From the NCBI GenBank assembly GCA_015661135.1, contig JACVXW010000057.1, positions 1 through 7,502 of the forward strand: a stretch of 7,502 nt of DNA, read 5' to 3'. The notes below the pieces were generated by a model. The model did not search any database. It was not told where the DNA came from and worked only from the letters and a program-made list of their open reading frames with translations. The stretch is from Chloroflexota bacterium. GTDB taxonomy: Bacteria; Chloroflexota; Limnocylindria; Limnocylindrales; CSP1-4. This document shows, piece after piece, positions 1-5,874 of the stretch; the first letter of the stretch is position 1; the number at the start of each line of letters is the position of its first letter. Both the position numbers and the translations under genes were made by a program.

Positions 1-503
1 AGGTAGTCGTTGACCGTGACGATGTGGACGCCGCGGCCGGCCATCGCGTTGAGGGCCGCTGCGAGGGTGGGCAGCAGCGTCTTGCCCTCGCCGGTCTTCA
101 TCTCCGAGATCTTTCCCTGGTGGAGGACGACGGCGCCGAGCAGCTGGACGTCGTACTGGCGCATCCCGAGCGTCCGGCGCATCGCCTCGCGGCCCATGGC
201 GAAGACGTCCGGCAGGATCTCGTTCAGCGCCTGCTGGATTCGCTCGTTCTCCCGCTTGCGGCGCGCCTTGACGAGGTCCCGGCGTCGCTCCAGGTCGGGA
301 TGATGCAGCTCGTCGTCGGACGGTTCGTCCGGCTCGGCGATCGGGGCGATCTCCTCGCGCAGCTCGGTGAAGCGTGCCCGGATCTCTTCGTCGGATAGCG
401 CGGCGATCTCGGGTTCGAGCGTGTTTGCCGCGTCGACGAAGGGTTGGATCCGCTTCACCTCCCGGTCATTGGAGTCGACGAAGCGCGAGAGGAAGCCCAG
501 CAT
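1..503 (-). CDS. secA: Preprotein translocase ATPase SecA, N-terminal part (runs off window)
   Basis: SecA is the motor ATPase that pushes unfolded preproteins through the SecYEG channel at the inner face of the cytoplasmic membrane. Translating from the ATG at 503-501 gives 167 complete codons starting MLGFLSRFVDSNDREVKRIQ. The amphipathic N-terminal helix is followed by a charged helical stretch (residues about 50-95), then MRQYDVQLLGAVVLHQGKI (114-132), the Walker A motif MKTGEGKT (135-142) and GRGVHIVTVNDY (157-167), all hallmark SecA nucleotide-binding domain 1 sequence. The start is firm: an in-frame TAG lies 12 bases upstream with no other start codon between. There is no Shine-Dalgarno sequence in the bases before the ATG. 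Walker A sits about 30 residues later than in E. coli SecA, so the region before it carries an insertion. The stop and the remaining roughly 700 residues lie beyond position 1. Family identity is seen directly. Confidence 0.96.
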   Translation of the reverse strand, partial: MLGFLSRFVDSNDREVKRIQPFVDAANTLEPEIAALSDEEIRARFTELREEIAPIAEPDEPSDDELHHPDLERRRDLVKARRKRENERIQQALNEILPDVFAMGREAMRRTLGMRQYDVQLLGAVVLHQGKISEMKTGEGKTLLPTLAAALNAMAGRGVHIVTVNDY

Positions 504-512
504 TGCCGGTGC

Positions 513-518
513 AGTCTA
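513..518 (-). promoter_or_regulatory. Possible -10 element for a leaderless or near-leaderless secA mRNA
   Basis: On the minus strand the hexamer TAGACT (TANNNT class) ends 9 bases before the secA ATG. With normal -10 to start-site spacing, transcription would begin within a few bases of the ATG, which fits the absence of a Shine-Dalgarno sequence. No convincing -35 box is seen 16-18 bases further upstream. TANNNT boxes just before start codons are the usual signature of leaderless genes in GC-rich bacteria. This is a motif match only. Confidence 0.4.
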
Positions 519-702
519 GCCGAGGGCCCTGGAATCGAGCCACGAGCCGTCCCCGTCGTCCCTTGCGTGGCCGCCGCCGCACGTCCTCCGTCCGACTGCC
601 CGCCGGAAACTGTCATCTGCCCTTTACGCGGGCACTCGTCGCGCGATCCGGGCGCCCCCACCCTGAGCCGAGCGTGCCCGGCGCCCGCGGTGGTGACAAA
701 TG

Positions 703-764
703 CCCGCCTGCGACGCGTCTGTCACGGAACGGGCGACTAGTACCCGCCTGGTGGGTATCTGTCA
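703..764 (-). promoter_or_regulatory. Paired TGACAGA N8 AGGCGGG repeats, candidate promoters or operator upstream of secA
   Basis: Reading the minus strand, two blocks with the same layout occur: TGACAGA, eight variable bases, AGGCGGG, at 764-743 and 724-703, exactly 40 bases apart. TGACA resembles the end of a -35 box (TTGACA). In the first block a 17-base spacer leads to TACTAG, a weak -10 match, and in the second to CATTTG. The first block also holds the inverted repeat TACCC/GGGTA (741-745 with 753-757). Either reading, a pair of weak promoters or a tandem binding site on one face of the helix, would place control about 200-260 bases before the secA start. Confidence 0.3.
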
Positions 765-833
765 GAATCCAGCTCGCGCCGCCCAGGTAAGTGGTGCCGC
801 GCTCGGCCGGCGAGGCGCTACGAACCCGCGTTC

Positions 834-858
834 AGCCGGCGGGGCGCCAGGACCGGCT
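834..858 (-). terminator. Inverted repeat after the small membrane protein gene, possible terminator without T-tract
   Basis: AGCCGG and CCGGCT form a 6-base-pair GC-rich stem around a 13-base loop that itself contains the palindrome GGCGCC. It begins 2 bases past the stop codon of the small membrane protein gene. The position suits an operon end, but there is no run of T after it, and hairpins of this size arise by chance in sequence this GC-rich. Confidence 0.22.
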
Positions 859-859
859 C

Positions 860-1120
860 TCAGCCTGCGAAGTGCCAGAACCCCGACCCGTACCCCAGCA
901 CGATCGTGCCGAACGTCGCCGCGGCGAGCACGAGCCAGAACAGCACCGATCGCGTGACGGATGTCGGGTTCATCTCCGGGTTGCCGAGTTCCGGGAGACG
1001 ACCCCTGGACAGGGCGGCGCCCCAGCGAGCGGATCGGAGTTGGGTTCGCCAGTCGCGCTCGACGGCCGGGCGCGGCTCCAGGCCGCCCTTGCCGTCAGGT
1101 CTATGGAGCTGCAGGCTCAC
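860..1120 (-). CDS. Small single-pass membrane protein, function unknown
   Basis: The 86-residue product begins at a GTG (1120-1118) that overlaps the prs stop codon in a GTGA arrangement, which suggests translational coupling to prs. Residues 1-50 are basic and hydrophilic, with the segment LEPRPAVERDWRTQLRSARW (14-33). Residues about 58-78 form one hydrophobic helix (SVLFWLVLAAATFGTIVLGY), and the protein ends eight residues later in GSGFWHFAG. The positive residues before the helix suggest the N-terminus stays in the cytoplasm. Codon third positions are strongly G or C, as in the neighbouring real genes. An alternative start is the ATG at codon 50, giving a 37-residue protein that is little more than the membrane helix; GGAG abuts that ATG too closely to be a good ribosome site. 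I do not recognise the family. A role at the membrane next to PRPP synthesis cannot be inferred from sequence alone. Confidence 0.75.
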   Translation of the reverse strand: MSLQLHRPDGKGGLEPRPAVERDWRTQLRSARWGAALSRGRLPELGNPEMNPTSVTRSVLFWLVLAAATFGTIVLGYGSGFWHFAG

Positions 1121-2205
1121 CGATTTCCCGCCTTGCTCGCCGCGAGCATCGCCGCATCGAGGGTGTTCTCTGCGTCCGCCTCGTGGTCCGGCTCGTTCCT
1201 GATGTCGAGCTTCTTGGCGACACCGTCCTCCCAGAGGAGCATCTCCTGGGTGAAGTCGACCTCGCTGCTGAACAGCGCGCCGACCGATTCGCCGCGGTGG
1301 ATCCGCTTGATCGCCTCACCGATGAGCGGCGCGATCGACAGCGTCGTGATCTTGGGGATCCGCTTCGCCTGCGGTAGCGGTACGGTGTCCGTGAGGACGA
1401 CCTCGCGGAGGCTCGACTCGGCAATCCGCTCGACCGCGGGGTCGGACAGGATCCCGTGGGTGGCGCAGGCGTAGATCTCGTCGACGCCCTCGCGCTCGAG
1501 GGCCCGGACCGTCTCGGTCAGTGTCCCCGCCGTGTCGATTTCGTCGTCCACGATGACCGCCCGCTTGCCGCGGACGTCGCCGATGACGTTCATCAGCTCG
1601 GCCCGGTCCAGGTTCCCGACCCGCCGTTTCTCGATGATCGCAAGGGGCGCGTCCAGGAGCTCGGCGAACGTCCGTGCGCGCTTCGCGAACCCCAGATCCG
1701 TCACCACCACCAGATCCTCGAGGTGCTTGTGCTTGAAGTAGTTGGACAGGATGTGGACCGCGGTCAGCTCGTCAACCGGGATGTTGAAGAAGCCCTGGAT
1801 CTGGCCCTGGTGGAGGTCCATCGTCAGCATCCGGTCAGCGCCGGCGACCGTGATCATGTCCGCCACGAGGCGGGCCGTGATCGGGACACGCGGCTGGTCC
1901 TTCTTGTCCGACCGGCCGTAGGCGTAGTACGGCACGACCGCGGTGATCCGCCCGGCACTCGCCCGCTTGAAGGCGTCGATCATGATCAGGAGCTCCATGA
2001 TCGAGTCGTTCACCGGCCGGCAGGTGGGCTGGATGATGAAGACGTCCTTCTCCCGGACGTTGTCAAGGATCTTGACGAAGATGTTGTCGTTGGCAAAGGC
2101 GAACACGTCCAGCCGCCCGGGCTCGGCCGCCAGGTAGCGACTGATCTTCCGGGCGAGGTCCGGGTTCGAGTTGCCGTGATAGATCTCGAACTGGTCCGCG
2201 TACAC
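1117..2205 (-). CDS. prs: Ribose-phosphate pyrophosphokinase (PRPP synthase), divergent form with C-terminal extension
   Basis: This cytoplasmic enzyme transfers pyrophosphate from ATP to ribose 5-phosphate, making PRPP for purine, pyrimidine, NAD, histidine and tryptophan synthesis. The 362-residue product shows the family blocks in order: GNSNPDLARKI (11-21), REKDVFIIQ (51-59), PVNDSIMELLIMIDA (64-78), the ATP-site region GRSDKKDQPRVPITARL (97-113), the catalytic-His region MDLHQGQIQGFF (129-140, His132), the flexible-loop KRR (193-195), the ribose-5-phosphate loop VDDEIDTAGTL (219-229), and the usual end SVGALF (307-312). It departs from the classic enzyme in reading FANDN (37-41) where FSDGE is usual and GRSD where ARQD is usual. 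About 50 residues follow the normal C-terminus, acidic and probably helical. The GTG start (2205-2203) is fixed by GGAAGGAG six bases upstream. It follows gyrA by 38 bases and its stop overlaps the start of the next small gene. Confidence 0.96.
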   Translation of the reverse strand: MYADQFEIYHGNSNPDLARKISRYLAAEPGRLDVFAFANDNIFVKILDNVREKDVFIIQPTCRPVNDSIMELLIMIDAFKRASAGRITAVVPYYAYGRSDKKDQPRVPITARLVADMITVAGADRMLTMDLHQGQIQGFFNIPVDELTAVHILSNYFKHKHLEDLVVVTDLGFAKRARTFAELLDAPLAIIEKRRVGNLDRAELMNVIGDVRGKRAVIVDDEIDTAGTLTETVRALEREGVDEIYACATHGILSDPAVERIAESSLREVVLTDTVPLPQAKRIPKITTLSIAPLIGEAIKRIHRGESVGALFSSEVDFTQEMLLWEDGVAKKLDIRNEPDHEADAENTLDAAMLAASKAGNR

Positions 2206-2211
2206 GGAGGA

Positions 2212-2219
2212 CTCCTTCC
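2212..2219 (-). promoter_or_regulatory. Strong Shine-Dalgarno site fixing the prs GTG start
   Basis: GGAAGGAG on the minus strand ends six bases before the GTG at 2205. It is the best ribosome-binding match in the window and supports a non-ATG start. It lies in the 38-base gyrA-prs gap, which has no room for an obvious promoter. Confidence 0.8.
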
Positions 2220-2243
2220 GCTCGCCGGGCCCGACCGCAGCGC

Positions 2244-4820
2244 TCAGGCGCCACGCCCCGGTGCGCTGCTGCCTCGGTCGCCCGAGCCGCCCGCTTCCGG
2301 ATCGTCATTGTCGCCGTTGTCGCGCCCTTCCGCCAGTCCCGGCCGGAAGGCCGCAATGCCCACGACCCGGTCGCCCTCGTTCAGGCGCATCACGATGACG
2401 CCACGGGCTGCCGGGGAGTAGCGGTTGATCGTGTTCAGCTCGGTTCGGACGACCTGGCCGTGGGCCGAGATCAGCACCAACTCCTCGTCCAGTTCGGTGA
2501 CCTGCTGGACGGCGGCGACCACGCCGGTTTTGCGCCCTTCGAGGGCGATGAGTCGGACGCCCTGTCCGCCGCGGTGCTTGAGCCGGAACTCCTCGAGGGG
2601 GACGCGCTTGCCGTAGCCGGTCTCGGTCAGGACGAGGAGGTCCGCGCCGGGCTGGACCACGCTCATCGAGACGACGCGGTCATCCGCCTTCTTCAGCAAC
2701 CGAATCCCGATGACCCCGGCCGCATCGCGACCCATCCCCCGGACCTCGCCCTCGGCGAACCGGGCAAGCATGCCCTGGGCGGTCGCGATGATGACGTCGT
2801 CTTGCCCTGACGAGACGTCTACCCAGGCGAGCTCGTCCGCCTCGTCCAGCGTGATCGCCCGGATTCCGGTGGATCGAACCCGCTCGAACTGCTCGAGCGG
2901 CGTCTTCTTGACGATTCCCCTCGTGGTGGCGAGGACGAGGTAACTCCCTGGCGCGAACGTCGGGAGCGTGATCGTCGCCATCGGGACCTCGCCGGCCTCC
3001 ACCTGGACGCCCGGCATGTTGATGATCGGCATGCCCTTGGCCTGGCGCGACGCATCCGGGATCGCGTGGACCTTGGCCGAGAAGACGCGTCCACGGTTCG
3101 TGAAGAAGAGCGCCCAGTCGTGCGTGTTCGCCACGAGGAGGTGCTCGACCGCGTCCTCCTCGCGCGTCACGTGGCCGATGATCCCCTTGCCGCCGCGGTG
3201 CTGGCGGCGGTACGTCGCCACTGGCTGGCGCTTGATGTAGCCGCGGCCACTGATCGTGATGACGACGTCCTCGTCGGCGATCAGGTCGTCGTCCGTCAGC
3301 TCGCGCGAAGCGTCCTCCTGGACCCGCGTCTTGCGGTCCCCGGCAAAGCGCTTCTTCACCTCCAGCAGCTCGTCCTTGATGATCGCGAGGACGCGCGCCG
3401 GGTTGGCCAGGATGTCCTCCAGTTCGGCGATCAGCTGGATCACCAGGAGATACTCGTCCTCGATTTTCTTGCGTTCGAGAGCGGCCAGGCGCGCGAGGCG
3501 CATGTCCAGGATCGCCTGGGCCTGGCGTTCGGACAGGTCGAACGTGGTCTGAAGGTTCTTGCGGGCGACCTCGGTATCGGCCGACGCACGGATCGTCTTG
3601 ATCACGGCATCGAGGTTGTCGAGTGCCTTCTTGAGACCCTCGAGGATGTGCGCCCGCTCCCGCGCCTTGCCGAGATCGAACTCCGTCCGGCGCCGCACGA
3701 TCTCACGCCGGTGATCGACATGGTGCTGAAGGACGGACTTCAGGGGCAGCGTCTGGGGCTGCCCGTCCACGAGCGCGAGCATGTTCATGTTGAACGCCAT
3801 CTGCATCGTGGTGTGCTTGAACAGGTTGTTCAGCACCTTGTGCGGGTTGGCGTCGCGCTTCAGCTCGATATACATCCGCATCCCGTCGCGGTCCGATTCG
3901 TCACGGAGGTCGGCGATGCCGTCGATCTTCTTGTCCTTGACCAGGTCGGCGATCTTCTCGAGAAGGGTCGACTTGTTCACCTGGTAGGGGAGTTCGGTGA
4001 CGATGATCGCCATCCGGTCCCCGCGGACCTCCTCGAAGGCGACCTGCGCCCGCATCACCACCCGCCCGCGGCCGTGGGCATACATCTGGCGGATCGCGTC
4101 GATCGTCTCCCACTCGCCGGTGATCGTGTTGCGCTGGCGCTCGTAGCGGAAGATCGTCCCGCCGGTCGGGAAGTCCGGGCCGGTCACGATCGCGCACAGG
4201 TCATCCGAGGTGATGCCGGGGTCTGCGATGAGCGCGATCGTGGCGTCCACGATCTCACCGAGGTGGTGGGGTGGGATGTTCGTGGCCATGCCGACCGCGA
4301 TCCCGGAACTGCCGTTGACGAGCAGGTTCGGGAGCTTCGACGGCAGGACGGTCGGCTGCTTCTGGGTGCCGTCGTAGTTGTCCTCGAAGTCAACGGTCTC
4401 CTTGTCGATGTCGGCGAGCATCTCGCCGGCGATCGCTGTGAGGCGGGCCTCCGTGTAGCGCATGGCCGCGGCCTCGTCGCCATCCACGGACCCGAAGTTG
4501 CCCTGACCGTCGACGAGCGGATAGCGCATCGAGAAGTCCTGCGCAAGGCGGACCAGGGCGTCATAGAGCGAGTTGTCACCGTGCGGGTGGTACTTGCCCA
4601 TCACCTCGCCGACGATCGCGGCGCACTTCCGGAACGAGCTGGTGGCCGACAGACCCATCTCGCCCATGGTGAACAGGATTCGGCGATGGACCGGCTTGAG
4701 GCCGTCGCGTACGTCCGGCAGCGCTCGCGCCACGATGACGCTCATCGCGTAATCGAGGTACGAGGTCCGCATCTCGTCCTCGATCCGGATGCTCTTGATG
4801 GTGCCGATATCGTCGGTCAC
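2244..4820 (-). CDS. gyrA: DNA gyrase subunit A
   Basis: GyrA is the DNA breakage-reunion subunit of the A2B2 gyrase that introduces negative supercoils using ATP hydrolysed by GyrB. The 858-residue product is full length. The winged-helix region holds KYHPHGDNSLYDALVRLAQ (76-94) and AAAMRYTE (117-124), with catalytic Arg121 and Tyr122 at the same numbers as in E. coli. The tower and coiled-coil gate follow, with the QAQAILDMRLARLAALER segment at 433-450. The C-terminal beta-pinwheel begins near 510 and carries a GyrA box, QHRGGKG (540-546), which identifies gyrase rather than topoisomerase IV; a degenerate copy, KHRGGQG, is at 748-754. The tail (830-858) is rich in Asp, Gly and Ser, like the acidic tails of other GyrA proteins. 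Residue 83 is Asn where E. coli has Ser; Asp87 is kept. The GTG start is supported by AAGGAG ten bases upstream. It sits 19 bases after the AlkD-like gene. Confidence 0.98.
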   Translation of the reverse strand: MTDDIGTIKSIRIEDEMRTSYLDYAMSVIVARALPDVRDGLKPVHRRILFTMGEMGLSATSSFRKCAAIVGEVMGKYHPHGDNSLYDALVRLAQDFSMRYPLVDGQGNFGSVDGDEAAAMRYTEARLTAIAGEMLADIDKETVDFEDNYDGTQKQPTVLPSKLPNLLVNGSSGIAVGMATNIPPHHLGEIVDATIALIADPGITSDDLCAIVTGPDFPTGGTIFRYERQRNTITGEWETIDAIRQMYAHGRGRVVMRAQVAFEEVRGDRMAIIVTELPYQVNKSTLLEKIADLVKDKKIDGIADLRDESDRDGMRMYIELKRDANPHKVLNNLFKHTTMQMAFNMNMLALVDGQPQTLPLKSVLQHHVDHRREIVRRRTEFDLGKARERAHILEGLKKALDNLDAVIKTIRASADTEVARKNLQTTFDLSERQAQAILDMRLARLAALERKKIEDEYLLVIQLIAELEDILANPARVLAIIKDELLEVKKRFAGDRKTRVQEDASRELTDDDLIADEDVVITISGRGYIKRQPVATYRRQHRGGKGIIGHVTREEDAVEHLLVANTHDWALFFTNRGRVFSAKVHAIPDASRQAKGMPIINMPGVQVEAGEVPMATITLPTFAPGSYLVLATTRGIVKKTPLEQFERVRSTGIRAITLDEADELAWVDVSSGQDDVIIATAQGMLARFAEGEVRGMGRDAAGVIGIRLLKKADDRVVSMSVVQPGADLLVLTETGYGKRVPLEEFRLKHRGGQGVRLIALEGRKTGVVAAVQQVTELDEELVLISAHGQVVRTELNTINRYSPAARGVIVMRLNEGDRVVGIAAFRPGLAEGRDNGDNDDPEAGGSGDRGSSAPGRGA

Positions 4821-4830
4821 GGGCAGGTGG

Positions 4831-4836
4831 CTCCTT
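4831..4836 (-). promoter_or_regulatory. Shine-Dalgarno site for gyrA
   Basis: AAGGAG on the minus strand lies ten bases before the gyrA GTG (4820-4818) and three bases past the stop codon of the AlkD-like gene. It fixes a GTG start that gives the normal GyrA N-terminus, and fills the 19-base gap between the genes. Confidence 0.7.
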
Positions 4837-4839
4837 CGG

Positions 4840-5874
4840 TCAGGTCAGCGGCGGTTCGGGCAGCTTGTCGGCCAGGCCCGGGTTGATATCGGTGAAGCGG
4901 GCCGCGGTCTCGGCCGCGATCGAGGTCGACGGGGCGCCGGCCCGGCGACGGATGCCGTCGAGCGATTGTCGGATGCGGCCGGCGGCGGCCGGCGTGAGCC
5001 TGGCGAGGGCGTCGCGAATCACCCAGGCTCGCTGGCCGTCGCCCTCGCGGCCGGCCCGTTCCGCCTCGGCCTCGAGGGCGGCGGTCGTGGCCGGCAGGTC
5101 GACGATGGTCAGCGAGCGGTAGGCCCACGCGAGCGCCTTCTGGACGTCGGGCTCGCCATCACCGATCAGCAGGCCGAGGATTGGCAGTGCGCGCCCGGCC
5201 ACCGCGGGTCCTCGGCCAGCCGTTCGATCCACGAACGGAATCGTGGCAATCGTGGAGCCGACGAGCCGGCGCTCCCAACGGGACGGGGCATAGACCAGTT
5301 GCTCGAGCTCCGCCCAGCGGTACGGCTCGGCCAGGATCCCCTTGCCGACGGGATGGGCGAGGGTGTCTACCGTGATCCAGTCCGACGCGTCGCGGGCGGC
5401 GCGCCGGATCACCTGCCAGGTCCGCTCGGGCTCCCTGGGGAGCGTCCGCTCGAGGATCCCGAAGGCGAACCAGTGAGCCTCACGTTCCCGCTCGTGCAGG
5501 AGGCGGTCCGCGACGAGGAGGAGGGATGCCGGCGAATCTCGGCGCGTGGCCACGCGGAACCCGCGACCGATCGCTTGAAGGAGCGGACTTCTGACGCCGT
5601 GGGTCGGCCCGATGCCGGGCGCCACGAACCGCTGGCCGGCGAGGCAGGCAGGATCAGCAAGGGCTGCCAGGCCGATGTGAAGCGCACCGACGAGGGCACC
5701 CGGATCCTGGATCAGATCGGCGAGCGTGCGCCCAAGCTCGCCAGCGCCGGCGAGACGACCGGCAACCAGGGATCGCGCCGCGGCCGCGTCCGGGTTCGGG
5801 CCTCCGGGCGTGCCGCGCGTCCTGCCTGGCGTGCTGCCGGGCGTGCTGCGAAGTGTCGTCGTCACGGGCATCAT
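4840..5874 (-). CDS. AlkD-like HEAT-repeat protein, putative DNA alkylation repair enzyme
   Basis: The 344-residue product resembles the AlkD family of DNA glycosylases, which use HEAT-like helical repeats to excise alkylated purines without base flipping. From residue about 115 there are paired helices: LLLVADRLLHEREREAHWFA (118-137), the DWITVD motif (165-170), SRWERRLVGSTIATIPF (198-214), and DVQKALAWAYR (243-253). Trp166/Asp170, Arg202 or Arg203, and Trp250 fall in the order and approximate spacing of the B. cereus AlkD active-site residues Trp109/Asp113, Arg148 and Trp187, as I recall them. The first 30 residues are a low-complexity Thr-Pro-Gly-Arg stretch, and residues 30-110 and 312-344 lie outside the usual AlkD length of about 230. 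The ATG overlaps the upstream stop by one base (TGATG), implying coupling; GGTGGA six bases before it may serve as ribosome site. An in-frame reading continues upstream but overlaps the thioesterase gene. A HEAT-repeat scaffold without enzyme activity is the main alternative. Confidence 0.8.
   Translation of the reverse strand: MMPVTTTLRSTPGSTPGRTRGTPGGPNPDAAAARSLVAGRLAGAGELGRTLADLIQDPGALVGALHIGLAALADPACLAGQRFVAPGIGPTHGVRSPLLQAIGRGFRVATRRDSPASLLLVADRLLHEREREAHWFAFGILERTLPREPERTWQVIRRAARDASDWITVDTLAHPVGKGILAEPYRWAELEQLVYAPSRWERRLVGSTIATIPFVDRTAGRGPAVAGRALPILGLLIGDGEPDVQKALAWAYRSLTIVDLPATTAALEAEAERAGREGDGQRAWVIRDALARLTPAAAGRIRQSLDGIRRRAGAPSTSIAAETAARFTDINPGLADKLPEPPLT
5804..5851. repeat. Degenerate tandem repeat of about 12 bases inside the AlkD-like gene
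   Basis: The best copies are ggcgtgctgccg at 5828-5839 and ggcgtgctgcg at 5840-5850, with two more diverged units before them. They encode the repeated Ser/Arg-Thr-Pro-Gly stretch at residues about 9-24 of the AlkD-like protein. The unit is a multiple of three, so changes in copy number would keep the frame. Confidence 0.55.

Larger units (their letters stand above)
504..859. other. 356-base intergenic region between the small membrane protein gene and secA
   Basis: No gene with coding character is seen here on either strand, and no tRNA-like cloverleaf. It separates the end of the gyrB-to-prs operon from secA. On the minus strand it holds, in order: an inverted repeat just after the stop of the small gene (853-858 with 834-839); a second short inverted repeat (802-814); two copies of TGACAG N10 GGCGGG forty bases apart (764-743 and 724-703); a third TGACAG followed after only 5 bases by GGCGGGCA (615-597); and the TAGACT box before secA. 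The content fits a transcription end for the upstream operon plus the control region of secA, but no T-tract terminator is visible. Confidence 0.6.

Noticed and set aside
455..661. 68-codon minus-strand frame upstream of and overlapping the secA start, as a possible leader peptide
   Set aside because: It has a GTG start, no ribosome-binding site, and a low-complexity Ala/Gly/Arg translation with no secretion-like or arrest-like sequence.
504..859. tRNA or small RNA gene in the intergenic region
   Set aside because: A GGGTTCGTAG stretch on the minus strand resembles a T-arm loop, but the flanking stem does not pair and no anticodon or acceptor arm fits.
1456..2421. 321-codon plus-strand open frame opposite prs
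   Set aside because: It lies fully over prs and the end of gyrA, has shadow-type composition and no recognisable domain.
3066..4886. 606-codon open frame on the plus strand, antisense to gyrA
   Set aside because: It is the mirror of a very GC-rich gene with strong codon bias. The translation is rich in Val, Asp, His and Arg and shows no family motif, while gyrA on the other strand is unmistakable.
5804..5851. CRISPR-like array
   Set aside because: The 12-base units are contiguous, lack spacers and lie inside a coding region.
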